64,000 bases of DNA, taken from RGIG1959 sp964564305 (lineage in GTDB: Bacteria; Bacillota; Clostridia; Oscillospirales; Acutalibacteraceae). Below the pieces are notes generated by a model that saw nothing but the letters and a program-made list of their open reading frames with translations, searched no databases and was not told the origin of the DNA. The translations under genes and the position numbers were made by a program. The stretch covers positions 1 through 64,000 of the forward strand of contig CAZMAM010000001.1 of assembly GCA_964564305.1 (NCBI GenBank), in the 5' to 3' direction. Of this stretch, positions 52,196-61,541 are shown piece by piece. The stretch's first letter is position 1, and every line of letters starts with the position of its first letter.

Positions 52196-52317
52196 CGCCT
52201 GCCCTTCCGGCGCAGTTTCAGAAAACCGACCGGCACAACGCTTTGCGCCGAATCGGTGAATACGCTTGACCCGTGCAACAGATAATCTGTTTACGCCGCA
52301 AAAAACGATTCAGCCGT

Positions 52318-52848
52318 TTAACGAATGGCCTCATGGAAAATGTTCATCACGGCATCCCGTTCTTCGGATATCACCAGCGATACAAAAAGGCCTTCGGTTT
52401 CCACTTTGGCTGCCTCGATGATGGCCGCTTGAGTGGGATCGTAATTCATAATCACATCGTATTTGGACTGCCAGTCGTTTTGCAGCCGCTGTGCGATATC
52501 CGCGGCGGCGGCTTCGTCTTTGGCCCGGACAAAGATGATTTCATCCTGCCTTAGGCCGTCTGCGGCAATACATCCCGCAAAATCCGCCGCCTGTTCCTCG
52601 GTGATGCCGAACACACGCTGTAACCGCTTGGCGTCAAAATCCACCATGCTGTCCGGCAAGGTCACTTGAGATTTTACGGTATTCAGTACATCCCCCAAAG
52701 AGACGTCCGCGCTTTGCGTTGCATCCGTGACCGCCGCATCGGTGGAAGGCGTACCGGCAGGAGGATTGTTCCCGCCGCAGGACATCAGAAAAAAAGCCAT
52801 GCAAAATGTCATCAACAGAATGATGATTTTCTTTATATTGTTCATCAT
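52318..52848 (-). CDS. DUF4358 family lipoprotein
   Basis: The 176-residue protein has a lipobox (FFLMSCGG), a short linker, and a domain with LPDSMVDFDAKRLQRVFGI, DGLRQDEIIFVRAKDEAAA and RLQNDWQSKYDVIMNYDPTQ that matches DUF4358. These proteins recur next to AlgI/DHHW pairs in Clostridia, suggesting a part in the same acetylation system. It is 19 bases downstream of the SGNH lipoprotein. Confidence 0.75.
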   Translation of the reverse strand: MMNNIKKIIILLMTFCMAFFLMSCGGNNPPAGTPSTDAAVTDATQSADVSLGDVLNTVKSQVTLPDSMVDFDAKRLQRVFGITEEQAADFAGCIAADGLRQDEIIFVRAKDEAAAADIAQRLQNDWQSKYDVIMNYDPTQAAIIEAAKVETEGLFVSLVISEERDAVMNIFHEAIR

Positions 52849-52866
52849 ATTCGTTTCCCCGCCCGA

Positions 52867-53763
52867 TTACCCTGCCGTATGCAAGGCCTGCTTCAGATAA
52901 GTCACCCATTGGGCACATGCGGAATAAGTTAAATGAATACCCATCGCCTTCGGATCGCTGCAATAAGACGGGATAAGGTTCCCCGCCTCGTTCTTCAGCA
53001 CGGACGCCACATCCAGATAAACAAAGCCCATTTCGGCGCACACTTCCCGCAACCGGCCGTTGAACTTGGTGATGGATGCGTTGTTCAGCGTTTCACGCTG
53101 CATGTTTTCCAGCATCGGCGTCACCGACTGAATGTAAATTTGTACCCCAGGGCTTTTTTCCCGGATTCTGCCGATAAGGGTTTTCATATGCGTAATGGAA
53201 CTTTCAACTCCGTAAATGCCGACATCGTTCATCCCCAGCATAATCAAAACTTTCTTCGCGCCGATTTTTTTTACGCCTTCGTCTACCGTGATTTTTTGGC
53301 CCTCATACGTCGGGTGAACATTTCCTTTTTGGTTCAAATCCCACAGCGCGTTTGCGTAACTCAAACTGCCCTGACACAGGAAATTGGCGTTGCCCAGCGA
53401 CCCGTTATCGGCGTAATAAGACAGCATGACCGATACGCTGTCCCCAACAAACACCGCATCGTTAAACCATTCGGTTCCCTGAGCGGCGGGCACCGTGGGC
53501 CTGGTTACGGGAGGGGAAGTAGGCACCGCGGTGGGAGCGGCCGTGGGAGCAGCAGTCGGCGCGGCCGTAGGCGCCGCGGTGGTTGTCGTGGGAGCGGCAG
53601 TTTCGGCAGACGTGGAGGTGGCTGTTGTCTTTGTGGCAGCCTGTGTGGAGGTTGTCTGCCCGGAAGTTTCGGTGGGAAACGGCTGAGAAGGGGTTTCCCC
53701 GCACCCGGTCAATGAAGCCGTCAGTAAAGCGCATACCGCAAAAAGCAAAAGTATTTTTTTCAT
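52867..53763 (-). CDS. SGNH/GDSL-hydrolase lipoprotein
   Basis: The 298-residue protein has a lipobox (LTASLTGC), a Thr/Ala/Pro-rich linker (about 30-90) with AAPT units repeated in tandem, and an SGNH hydrolase domain. That domain has VFVGDSVSVMLSY (catalytic Ser), QGSLSY, MLGMNDVGIYG and GIHLTYSACAQW (catalytic His). Family members are esterases or acetyltransferases. Being first in a four-gene run with DUF4358, MBOAT and DHHW proteins, it likely adds or removes acetyl groups on the same polymer. ATG 53763 has AGGGG upstream. Confidence 0.88.
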   Translation of the reverse strand: MKKILLLFAVCALLTASLTGCGETPSQPFPTETSGQTTSTQAATKTTATSTSAETAAPTTTTAAPTAAPTAAPTAAPTAVPTSPPVTRPTVPAAQGTEWFNDAVFVGDSVSVMLSYYADNGSLGNANFLCQGSLSYANALWDLNQKGNVHPTYEGQKITVDEGVKKIGAKKVLIMLGMNDVGIYGVESSITHMKTLIGRIREKSPGVQIYIQSVTPMLENMQRETLNNASITKFNGRLREVCAEMGFVYLDVASVLKNEAGNLIPSYCSDPKAMGIHLTYSACAQWVTYLKQALHTAG

Positions 53764-54202
53764 ATATATTTATCCCCTAAAACGGGGGTTTTCGATAGGA
53801 GAAAAAACCGATACCCCGTGAAGTTATCATCGTTTACATCGTTTAAAAAGAATGAAAAAAAGAAAAATCGGGAAAAACGGCCGCCGGAAAGCAGCGTCAA
53901 AACAGAAAAAAGAAAAATTCAAAACAGGCGCGGCACAAAAAAATATGCCGCAAAACCGGTGAAAAAAAAAGTACGCAAAATATAAAATGTCCGGCTGTTC
54001 CGGCACCGAAGCAGCCGGTTCCCGCTACGGCAATATTATACACAATTTGGCCCCGAATGACAAGACGAAACGCACAAAATTTACCCAAAAATTTTCTCGC
54101 AAGGGACATTGCCCGAAAAGGCAGACAACACAATATTTGCCATGAAAAATTACTCGGTATCTTTCCGCCCAACCCGGAAAAGCGGCGAAAATTTCGGCGT
54201 TT
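53764..54202. other. Gene-free region between metH and the acetylation cluster
   Basis: No gene is seen. CCGGCTG (53991-53997) and CAGCCGG (54012-54018) make a hairpin followed by a T-rich tail on the minus strand, a possible metH terminator some 185 bases past its stop. The stretch 53840-53980 is strongly A-rich on the plus strand. Confidence 0.45.
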
Positions 54203-56605
54203 CTATGCCTTTCTGCCAAAAACGGTCTTGGCATATTCCACCGACGCCATGGCGTCTTTTCCGTAAAAATCTGCGCCGATGCTTTCGGCATACGACTGTG
54301 TGAGCACGGCTCCGCCCACCATCACCTTGCAGCCGGGGCATTCCCGGTGAACCAGGGCAACAGTTTCCCGCATGGCCGGAACGGTGGTGGTCATCAGCGC
54401 GGAAAGCCCGCAAAGCGGAGACCGGTTTTGCTTCACCGCCCGAACCACTTCCTCGGGCGGGACATCTTTGCCCAGATCAATCACGCGGAAACGGTAATTT
54501 TCCAGCAAAACGCGCACAATGTTTTTCCCGATATCGTGGATATCCCCGCGCACTGTGGCCAGCACAATCACCTGCGTACTCTCCGCTTCTCCGGGAGGAA
54601 GCACACTGCCCAACACATCGCATGCCGTTTTGGCGGCCTCAGCACTCATCAGCAACTGCGGCAAAAAAACGGTTCCCGCTTCGTACCCTTTGCCCACCGC
54701 ATCCAATGCCGGAACAATATCGCGTTCAATCACCGAAAGGGGATCCCTGCCCGCCTGAATCTGTCCTTGCGCCAAAGCCGATGCCTGTTCCTTTAAGCCT
54801 TTCATCACAGCCTGGGCTAATGTGACACCGGAAGAATGCCCCGTTTTATCCGCTGCCGATGATTCCGACGCCGGTTTTGCCGGTTTTAAGGAATCGCCGG
54901 TGTGCCGGGCAATATAATTTGCGCATTGCCGATCGTAACCGGACAAGGCACAATACGCATCGTATGCGCTCATCATTTCCGGAGAACATGGGTTGATAAT
55001 GCCGGCGGAAAGCCCGCCGGACAGCGCCATAAGCAAAAACGAGGCCGTCACATGTTCCCGCTGAGGCAGTCCGAACGAAACATTGGAAACGCCCAGCACC
55101 GTTTTAATGTGCCTGTCCCGCATATTCCTCAGCGCCTGCAAGGTTACGCTCGGCGCATCGGGGGACGCGCTGACCGGCATCGTGAGCGTATCCACCAAAA
55201 TATCCCGCTCGGGAATCCCAATTTCTTCCGCCGCTTGCAGAATGCGCCCGGCGATGGCCGTTCGCCCCTCGGCGTCCTTGGGAATGCCGTTTTCATCCAA
55301 AGTCAGCGCAACAAGCGCAGCGCCGTATTTTTTGGCCAGCGGAAGAACGGTTTGAAGGCTCTTCTGTGCGCCGTTAACGGAATTAATCAGCGGGCGCCCG
55401 TTATAAAGCCGCAATGCCCGCTCCAGGGCCACGGGATCCGCCGTATCCAATTGAAGAGGCAAGGCGGTCACTTTTTGCAATTCACCGACCGCTTTGGGCA
55501 ATAAGGCGGCTTCGTCTATTTCCGGAAGACCGACATTAACATCCAGAATATCCGCTCCGCACTCTTCCTGACGCAAACCTTCCCGCAACAGATAATTCAT
55601 ATCCCCGCTTTTCAGCGCCTGCTGCAGCCGCTTTTTCCCGGTGGGATTAATCCTTTCCCCGATAATCACCGGTTTCTCCCCGATAATGACAGCATCGGCG
55701 TAAGAACAGACAATGAGGCGGTTATTCGGGGGCGCAGGCGAAACCTTTTTCCCGCGAAAACGCGAAGTGAGTGCCCGAATATGCTCCGGCCCGGTGCCGC
55801 AACAGCCTCCGGCAACGGCGGCATACTCCAGCAGCGGCGCCATTTGCTCCGCAAACCGTTCGGGAGAAAGATCGTAAACCGCCCTGCCGGATTCAAAGCG
55901 GGGCAAATCCGCGTTGGGATTGACAATTAAAGGAAGCGAACAATATGCCCTCATCTGTTTTAAGAGAGGCAGCATAACCTGAGGCCCCATGCCGCAGTTC
56001 ATGCCCAAAGCGGTCACGCCGAGGCCTTCCAGCATTCCGGCAACCGCGGGGACATTGGCGCCGGTCAGTAATTTGCCGCGCTCATCAAAAGTCACGGTGC
56101 ACAAAATCGGCAAATGACTGTTTTCTTTTGCAGCCAAAACCGCCGCTTTTAATTCATACAAATCGCTCATCGTTTCGATAAGTATACCGTCGACCCCGGC
56201 CGAAACGCCAGCCCTCACCTGTTCGGCAAAAATATTCACCGCTTCCTCAAAGCCGAGATCTCCGAGCGGAGAAAGCAATTTTCCGGTGGGGCCGATATCC
56301 AGCAGCACATACGCGTGAGACTGCGCCGCCTGCCGCGCCAGCTTCACCGCCTGAAAGACCGTTTGTTCAACCGTTACCCCGTGCGGCGACAACTTCAGAC
56401 GGTTGGCACCGAAAGTATCGGTTTTGAGCATATCGCAGCCGGCACGCACATACGCTTCGTGCACCGAGCGCACCGCTTCGGGATTTTCGATTACCCACAA
56501 ATCCGGCGGATACCCCTCGGGAAGACCCATATTTTGCAGCACGGTACCCATGGCTCCGTCAAAAAAGAGCAAATTTTTCCCAATCTCATTTTTCAGCTGA
56601 TTCAT
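54203..56605 (-). CDS. metH: Cobalamin-dependent methionine synthase without reactivation domain
   Basis: The 800-residue protein has a homocysteine-binding domain (1-290; FDGAMGTVLQ, zinc Cys in GMNCGMG and AGGCCGTGPEHI), a pterin-binding domain (about 310-570; VIIGERINPTGKK, ILDVNVGLPEID), a cobalamin cap and a B12 domain with the axial histidine motif GDIHDIGKN (about 690). It makes methionine from homocysteine and methyl-THF. The C-terminal SAM-binding reactivation domain of E. coli MetH is missing; a separate gene just upstream supplies it. ATG 56605 has AGAGGA and overlaps that gene by 20 bases. Confidence 0.93.
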   Translation of the reverse strand: MNQLKNEIGKNLLFFDGAMGTVLQNMGLPEGYPPDLWVIENPEAVRSVHEAYVRAGCDMLKTDTFGANRLKLSPHGVTVEQTVFQAVKLARQAAQSHAYVLLDIGPTGKLLSPLGDLGFEEAVNIFAEQVRAGVSAGVDGILIETMSDLYELKAAVLAAKENSHLPILCTVTFDERGKLLTGANVPAVAGMLEGLGVTALGMNCGMGPQVMLPLLKQMRAYCSLPLIVNPNADLPRFESGRAVYDLSPERFAEQMAPLLEYAAVAGGCCGTGPEHIRALTSRFRGKKVSPAPPNNRLIVCSYADAVIIGEKPVIIGERINPTGKKRLQQALKSGDMNYLLREGLRQEECGADILDVNVGLPEIDEAALLPKAVGELQKVTALPLQLDTADPVALERALRLYNGRPLINSVNGAQKSLQTVLPLAKKYGAALVALTLDENGIPKDAEGRTAIAGRILQAAEEIGIPERDILVDTLTMPVSASPDAPSVTLQALRNMRDRHIKTVLGVSNVSFGLPQREHVTASFLLMALSGGLSAGIINPCSPEMMSAYDAYCALSGYDRQCANYIARHTGDSLKPAKPASESSAADKTGHSSGVTLAQAVMKGLKEQASALAQGQIQAGRDPLSVIERDIVPALDAVGKGYEAGTVFLPQLLMSAEAAKTACDVLGSVLPPGEAESTQVIVLATVRGDIHDIGKNIVRVLLENYRFRVIDLGKDVPPEEVVRAVKQNRSPLCGLSALMTTTVPAMRETVALVHRECPGCKVMVGGAVLTQSYAESIGADFYGKDAMASVEYAKTVFGRKA

Positions 56606-57188
56606 GGCTTTTCCTCTGTGACATCTCCGGTTTTATCCCTACCGCGGCGGTAATCGATTTAAGAGGGGTCAGCATACCGCTTTGGGTGACCGTAAGCCCG
56701 ATTTTGCGCGAAGCATCCAGCATTTCCAATAATACCGACTGATCCTGAAGCGACCAATCGCCGTATCCCGGCGAAAAACGGGGCAAAAGCCGATATCCCG
56801 CCAGCCGCTCCTGAGCTTCTTTGCAGCAACGGTCGCTGTATTCTTCGGCCAGCGCCGCCGCCGCCGCTTGCTGCGCCACCATCAGGGACGGTCTTTGCGC
56901 CCCGCTGCGGGCAAGAAGACGGTCTACACCGCTGCCGAGTGTTACCGCCAGCAGCAACACTCCTTGGCATCCGGCCAAATGCCGCGCCAGCGCTCGGCTG
57001 GTCACCTCGCGGGAACCGATTTTGACCGTGCGATCATCTGGAATCAAAAGCGAAAACCGCCGGCACACATTCCGGAAATTTGCCGCCGCCTTTACCGACT
57101 CGACAGCCTCGTTCGCTAAATCGGTCATCGCCGAATCCGGACGACCTTTTACGCCCATATAGCGGCAGGTTTCTTCTGTCAGATTCAT
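56586..57188 (-). CDS. Stand-alone methionine synthase activation-domain protein
   Basis: The 200-residue protein resembles the B12-dependent methionine synthase activation domain: LLLAVTLGSGVDRLLAR, EEYSDRCCKEAQERL, PRFSPGYGDWSLQDQ (SAM-binding region) and GLTVTQSGMLTPLKSITAAVG. It should reactivate oxidised cob(II)alamin in MetH using SAM and an electron donor. It overlaps metF by four bases (ATGA) and metH by 20 bases, so all three are made together. Confidence 0.9.
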   Translation of the reverse strand: MNLTEETCRYMGVKGRPDSAMTDLANEAVESVKAAANFRNVCRRFSLLIPDDRTVKIGSREVTSRALARHLAGCQGVLLLAVTLGSGVDRLLARSGAQRPSLMVAQQAAAAALAEEYSDRCCKEAQERLAGYRLLPRFSPGYGDWSLQDQSVLLEMLDASRKIGLTVTQSGMLTPLKSITAAVGIKPEMSQRKSHESAEK

Positions 57189-58048
57189 GTGAGCATCTCC
57201 GAAATGCCCCGGTAAATCGCGGCGGCGACGTCCGGTTTATTCATCACATACACATGAACCGCCCGAATGCCGTTGGCCAGCAAATCCACGATCTGACCGA
57301 TCGCGTACGCGATTCCCGCCTGTTTCATCGCGGCAGGATTATCGCCGTATTTGTCCACAATCAGCCGAAACCGGGAGGGCAGAGACGCGCCGCACAGCGC
57401 GCAGGTTTTCGCAATTTGCTTTCCGTTCGTCACCGGCATGACGCCCGCCACCACCGGAACGGTAATCCCCTGCTCTCTGAGCCGATATAAAAAACTGTAC
57501 AAAGCGCTGTTGTCGAAAAACATCTGGGTAATGAGGAAATCCACCCCGCTTGCTACCTTTGCCTTTAAATGCCGCAAATCTTCCGAGCGGTTTTGGGCTT
57601 CGGTATGCCCTTCCGGATAACACGCCGCCCCTATGCAGAACCCGCCGAACGCCTTGATATCCCGAATCAGTTCGTATGCGTAGGCGTATTCCCCTGCAGC
57701 CGGGGTTTCCCCTCCCAAGGGCGGATCTCCGCGAAGCGCAAGAACATTTTCGATTCCGGAAGCCTTAAGGCGGAAAAGCTGTTCGGCAATGTTCTGTTTC
57801 GTTGCGCCCACACAGGTTAAATGCGCCAGAGCCGTCACGCCCCGGCTTTGCAACCCTTCCGCAAGCAAAGCGGTATTTTTGGCATTTCCCCCGCCCGCGC
57901 CGTAGGTGACACTCATATAATCGGGGGATAAATCGGCAATCTCCAAAGCCGCGGAAAAAATCGGCGCAGGATCCGCCCCCGGCTTCGGAGGAAACACCTC
58001 AAAGGAAACAGACGGTTTTCTCTGTCGCAACCGTTCATCAATGCGCAC
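57185..58048 (-). CDS. metF: Methylenetetrahydrofolate reductase
   Basis: The 287-residue flavoenzyme makes methyl-THF for MetH. It has FEVFPPKPG, VTYGAGGGNAKNT, ALRGDPP and DFLITQMFFDN. The start is GTG 58048 with AGAGGTG seven bases upstream. It opens the operon metF, activation protein, metH. I see no SAM or cobalamin riboswitch in the short leader, since the promoter is only about 20 bases before the start. Confidence 0.93.
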   Translation of the reverse strand: MRIDERLRQRKPSVSFEVFPPKPGADPAPIFSAALEIADLSPDYMSVTYGAGGGNAKNTALLAEGLQSRGVTALAHLTCVGATKQNIAEQLFRLKASGIENVLALRGDPPLGGETPAAGEYAYAYELIRDIKAFGGFCIGAACYPEGHTEAQNRSEDLRHLKAKVASGVDFLITQMFFDNSALYSFLYRLREQGITVPVVAGVMPVTNGKQIAKTCALCGASLPSRFRLIVDKYGDNPAAMKQAGIAYAIGQIVDLLANGIRAVHVYVMNKPDVAAAIYRGISEMLT

Positions 58049-58068
58049 CGTTTATCACCTCTCGCATC

Positions 58069-58097
58069 ATCATACCACATCCGCCCGTTGAAGACAA
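58069..58097 (-). promoter_or_regulatory. metF operon promoter
   Basis: TTGTCT (58092-58097), 17 bases, TATGAT (58069-58074), leaving a leader of only about 15 bases. Confidence 0.65.
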
Positions 58098-58143
58098 GGC
58101 GGACCTCCGCATTTTCGGTGCCCGCTTCGGCGCCGCCGACAAC

Positions 58144-58180
58144 AAACGGCACGGTTTTGTTTGCCAAAACGGTGCCGTTT
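58144..58180 (-). terminator. Terminator of the rpmH-to-jag operon
   Basis: A 16-base stem with one mismatch (AAACGGCACGGTTTTG with CAAAACGGTGCCGTTT), about 110 bases after the jag stop and just upstream of the metF promoter. Confidence 0.75.
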
Positions 58181-58288
58181 TAAAAATATGTAAAAACCGC
58201 CAAACAGACAACTTAAGCGTACCGGATTGTACTGTCGCCAAAAGCACCGGAAGTGTTTTTAGGAAAATCGAGTGACGGCGATATGTCG

Positions 58289-59206
58289 TTATAAATCGAT
58301 TCTGCCGTACAATGTGGCGCTGTTTTCGGTTTCACTCCGGGTCTTTTCGGTGGGAGAAGAATCTTCGGCAACCGGAAGGGGATGACTGCGGGGAACAAAT
58401 TGCCGCACTTGACGGGGCGGAGGCTGAATGACATAATCGCTGTCCGGAAGTTTTGGCCGGACTTTGTTTTGCGCGCTTCGGTAAGATTCCGAACGGGAAG
58501 ATTCGGAGGAGGATGATTCTTCCCCGTAATATTCCGTGGTTCTGCGCGGATGGGATTTGTGCCGGGCGGAAACGTCATCTGAAGGACCGATCACCACATG
58601 CCGCTGAGGGTCACTGCCCACGCTCCACGAAACGGCCCCGGGAACCTCCTGAACGGCCGTGTGGATAATGCGACGCTCATAAGGATTCATCGGTTCCAGA
58701 ATGCTGCGCCTGCCGGTGCGCGCGGCATCGCCGGCCATTCGGTGCGCTAAGCCTCTTAACGCCTGTTCCCGTTTTTCCCGGTAATCACCGACGTCTACGG
58801 TGATCCGGCGGTAATTGCCGCCGCCCCGGTTCGCGTGCAATCCCGTAAGGTACTGAAGCGCATCCAATGTTTCTCCGCGCCTGCCGATGATAAAGCCGAG
58901 ATCATTCCCCTCTATGGAAAGCACCAAACCGTCCTCGGTTTCGGAGGACCTCACGGTGGCGTCGGAGCCCATTTCCCGGAGAATACGCTGCAAATATTCC
59001 ACCGGATCCCCGCTTTCCGGTTTCTCCGGAATATCCGCATCGCCCTGTACCATCGCGTTCGTTCCGCCGAACAGTCCGAATGTTTTTTTCTGCGGCTGAC
59101 GCAAGACTTCAAAAGTAATCTGATCCTGCGCAACACCGAGTTCTTCGGCAATCAACGCCATGGCGTCTTCTACGGTCGCCGCTTCCTTTACAATCTGCTT
59201 ATGCAT
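58289..59206 (-). CDS. jag: RNA-binding protein Jag/KhpB
   Basis: The 305-residue protein has the Jag N-terminal domain (MHKQIVKEAATVEDAMALIA; FGLFGG), a KH domain with the GRRG loop in GFIIGRRGETLDALQYL, and an R3H domain (MNPYERRIIHTAVQ). It ends in a Ser/Pro-rich tail of about 90 residues beyond the usual end. Jag/KhpB binds RNA and influences cell elongation. It follows yidC, its normal place. ATG 59206 has AAAGGATG. Confidence 0.92.
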   Translation of the reverse strand: MHKQIVKEAATVEDAMALIAEELGVAQDQITFEVLRQPQKKTFGLFGGTNAMVQGDADIPEKPESGDPVEYLQRILREMGSDATVRSSETEDGLVLSIEGNDLGFIIGRRGETLDALQYLTGLHANRGGGNYRRITVDVGDYREKREQALRGLAHRMAGDAARTGRRSILEPMNPYERRIIHTAVQEVPGAVSWSVGSDPQRHVVIGPSDDVSARHKSHPRRTTEYYGEESSSSESSRSESYRSAQNKVRPKLPDSDYVIQPPPRQVRQFVPRSHPLPVAEDSSPTEKTRSETENSATLYGRIDL

Positions 59207-59213
59207 GATGTTC

Positions 59214-60533
59214 TCATCCTTTCCGCGATGGCTGTTCTTTTTGATCCGATTCAGCCGGTTCATTCTCCGGCAGCTGTACCGGTTCGGGCGGTTTAACGGC
59301 TTCCTCCCGCGGAGGCCGCGCGGATCCCGATGACCCGCCGCCGCTTTTTCCGGATTTCTTTTTGCGGTTTTGCTCGCGGGATTCCTCCCGCTGTCGTTCC
59401 AAGGCCTGTTCCGCTTTGCGCGCTTCCGCTTCTTCCCGCTGACGCGCCTGAGCCAACCGCTTTTTATCTTCCGCTTTCTTCCGCCGGCGTTCCTGATATT
59501 CCGCCTCTGCCTGCGCTCTGGCCTTGGCGGGGTCGTAAATCCGGTTGAGTATCACCGTTTGCAGGCCGGAAAGCACATTGCTGAAAATCCAGTAAATGCC
59601 CACGGCGCCGGGTACCGTGAAAGCAATATAAGTAGAAAACGCGGGCATAAAAATCAACATACTGAAAATCTGACAACCCATACCCGGCTGATTATCCGGC
59701 ATTCCCCGCTTGGCGTAATGCATGGAAAGCCAGCTGACCCCAAAAGACGTAAGCCCGGAAAGAAGGGGAATGAGCCAAAGCACGCCGATGCTGCGAAAAC
59801 CGCCTTCTCCCCACGGCTGTTCCAAGAGGGAAAAATTCTCTCCCAATGTGAAGCTGTCCCGCATGGAGGCAATCTCCTGATAATATTCTTCCCCGGTGCG
59901 ATTCGACCGAAGATCCTGATACTGCGTGAGCGCGGTATTGTACACGGAGTCGTCGGTGAGGATATCTGCATTGCCGAAAGCGCGGTTGAGCGCCTCTCGG
60001 GACGGGGAATCGATCTGAGCAATAATATCCGCCCGGTTATTCCCGCGCTCACAGTTGAGCATCAGGCGAAGCTCCCCGTAATAGCCGGCAAGCTGATCTT
60101 CCGTCACTTTACCGTCTCCCTGCCCCACAATGGCCTGTTCGGCAACCGAAATGACCTCTTCCGGAATGGTCGGATTGGACAGATACGCGAGCGGCCGGTA
60201 AATGGCGGCAATCACGCCGAACAGCACCAGCATAGAAAGCAACATGGGCAGGCAGCCCATTGACATACTCACACCCTCGCGTTCATACAGTTCCTGCTGT
60301 TTTTCCACCAGTTTTTGCCGGTCGGAAGCGTATTTTTTCTGCAGGCGCTCCAGCTTCGGCGCAATTCTTGCCCGCTCCATCGCGGTTTTCTGCTGCTTTA
60401 AAGAAATGGGAAACAGCAATAATCTGACCAATAGGGTAAACAGGAAAATAGTGAGAAAATATTCTCCGACAAACCCGTAGATGAATTTCATCACCAAACC
60501 TAATGGGTAGCCGAGAATGTTGAATATACCCAA
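59214..60533 (-). CDS. yidC: Membrane protein insertase YidC
   Basis: The 439-residue protein inserts proteins into the membrane with or without SecYEG. It has the conserved Arg in LVRLLLFPISLKQQ, a cytosolic coiled hairpin (QKKYASDRQKLVEKQQELY), the core helices and GAVGIYWIFSNVLSGLQ. A charged tail of about 110 residues (Arg/Glu-rich, then Gly/Ser/Pro) is long and may touch the ribosome. A 110-residue insertion follows the second helix. The start is TTG 60533, behind AGGAGG. Confidence 0.93.
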   Translation of the reverse strand: MGIFNILGYPLGLVMKFIYGFVGEYFLTIFLFTLLVRLLLFPISLKQQKTAMERARIAPKLERLQKKYASDRQKLVEKQQELYEREGVSMSMGCLPMLLSMLVLFGVIAAIYRPLAYLSNPTIPEEVISVAEQAIVGQGDGKVTEDQLAGYYGELRLMLNCERGNNRADIIAQIDSPSREALNRAFGNADILTDDSVYNTALTQYQDLRSNRTGEEYYQEIASMRDSFTLGENFSLLEQPWGEGGFRSIGVLWLIPLLSGLTSFGVSWLSMHYAKRGMPDNQPGMGCQIFSMLIFMPAFSTYIAFTVPGAVGIYWIFSNVLSGLQTVILNRIYDPAKARAQAEAEYQERRRKKAEDKKRLAQARQREEAEARKAEQALERQREESREQNRKKKSGKSGGGSSGSARPPREEAVKPPEPVQLPENEPAESDQKEQPSRKG

Positions 60534-60545
60534 ATTGTATCCTCC

Positions 60546-60782
60546 TTATTTGTACGGCGGGAACTTCCAATGATCGGGGACGGGATCATACCCGTATCCG
60601 CCGAACGGATTACACCTCAGGATACGCCACAGCGCGAGCAAACCGCCCCTGATGACGCCGAATTTTTCCAAAGCCTCTATCGCGTAAGCGGAACAGGTGG
60701 GAGAAAACCGGCAGGTGGGCAGCGTGTGTACGGAAATGTGCTTTTGGTAAAACCGCACAAGACCTATCACGATTCGTTTCAC
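60546..60782 (-). CDS. yidD: Membrane protein insertion efficiency factor YidD
   Basis: The 78-residue protein has the YidD motif [21 protein letters not shown] and [17 protein letters not shown]. It sits between rnpA and yidC, as in most bacteria, and overlaps rnpA by four bases. Confidence 0.95.
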   Translation of the reverse strand: MKRIVIGLVRFYQKHISVHTLPTCRFSPTCSAYAIEALEKFGVIRGGLLALWRILRCNPFGGYGYDPVPDHWKFPPYK

Positions 60783-61126
60783 TCTTCCGCCTCCCGGCGG
60801 ACACCCAATGCCTCCAGCTGCCTCGCCATTACGCCGCGCACTTCACGCATGGAGGAAAACGCGGTGCGCGTGCGGGCAACAAAAACAAAATCATAACCAA
60901 AAACAGAAAAACCGCTTAACGTGCGAAATGCTTCCCGAATCAGGCGCCGGCAACGGTTGCGCCGAACCGCTTTTCCAATCTTTTTCCCGGTCGTAATGCC
61001 GACCCGGCAGACACCCAAACGATTTTTCCGCGCATATGTGACCAAGATTGGGTGTACCTGCGAGCGCCCGCGGTAATAGAGCGTGCGAAATTCCTTATTC
61101 AGCTTGAGCGATTGGAAAGTTTCCAC
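60779..61126 (-). CDS. rnpA: Ribonuclease P protein component
   Basis: The 115-residue protein has [16 protein letters not shown] and the RNR signature [20 protein letters not shown]. It joins the RNase P RNA to mature tRNA 5' ends. The start is taken as GTG 61126 to give the usual [13 protein letters not shown] beginning; a longer reading is possible. Confidence 0.92.
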   Translation of the reverse strand: METFQSLKLNKEFRTLYYRGRSQVHPILVTYARKNRLGVCRVGITTGKKIGKAVRRNRCRRLIREAFRTLSGFSVFGYDFVFVARTRTAFSSMREVRGVMARQLEALGVRREAEE

Positions 61127-61234
61127 CCCAACTGTTCCGCCCTTCTCTCCGGTCGCAAAAAAAGACCACACAAGGCGGCCTTCTTTCTTGGGGTCCATGC
61201 CCCAAAGGCGTCTGACCCCTCTTATTTGCAGGCT

Positions 61235-61369
61235 TTAATATGTCAGACGTTTTCTGCCCTTCGCGCGGCGGCGGGCGAGAACCTTGCGTCCGTTGGAGGT
61301 TGCCATGCGTTTACGAAATCCGTGCTCCATTTTGCGATGCCGTTTCTTCGGCTGGTAAGTGCGAAGCAT
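61235..61369 (-). CDS. rpmH: 50S ribosomal protein L34
   Basis: The 44-residue protein is [20 protein letters not shown] and onward, typical L34. ATG 61369 has AAAGGAGG seven bases upstream. It opens rpmH-rnpA-yidD-yidC-jag. In many bacteria dnaA and the origin lie just upstream; here lysC does. Confidence 0.97.
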   Translation of the reverse strand: MLRTYQPKKRHRKMEHGFRKRMATSNGRKVLARRRAKGRKRLTY

Positions 61370-61424
61370 TAAAAAGCCTCCTTTCCTCTTTCGACGCGGA
61401 AAATCCCCCGCGAAACCTGTTGTT

Positions 61425-61453
61425 ATTATAGTAAATGAGGCGGTAAAAGTCAA
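61425..61453 (-). promoter_or_regulatory. rpmH promoter
   Basis: TTGACT (61448-61453), 17 bases, TATAAT (61425-61430), 55 bases before the rpmH start. Confidence 0.85.
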
Positions 61454-61541
61454 TACTTATTTTCCCGGTACCGCCTTGCCGGAAGAAAGACCCTTTGAAA
61501 GCAAAGAACCGGACAGCGAATACACCGGGGCGGGAAAATGT

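Noticed and set aside
53495..53715. Short tandem repeats that could suggest a CRISPR array
   Set aside because: They encode the Ala-Pro-Thr linker of a lipoprotein, are 12 bases long and have no unique spacers. No CRISPR array or cas gene was seen in the window.
53897..54172. Aromatic-rich 91-residue frame on the minus strand
   Set aside because: It comes from an A-rich stretch, lacks a ribosome binding site and has low-complexity Phe/Cys composition.
58049..58143. SAM or cobalamin riboswitch before metF
   Set aside because: The promoter is only about 20 bases before the start codon, leaving no room for a leader aptamer.
61370..61541. Possible replication origin next to rpmH
   Set aside because: dnaA is not adjacent and I see no cluster of DnaA boxes (TTATCCACA-like) in this 170-base gap; it holds an ordinary promoter.
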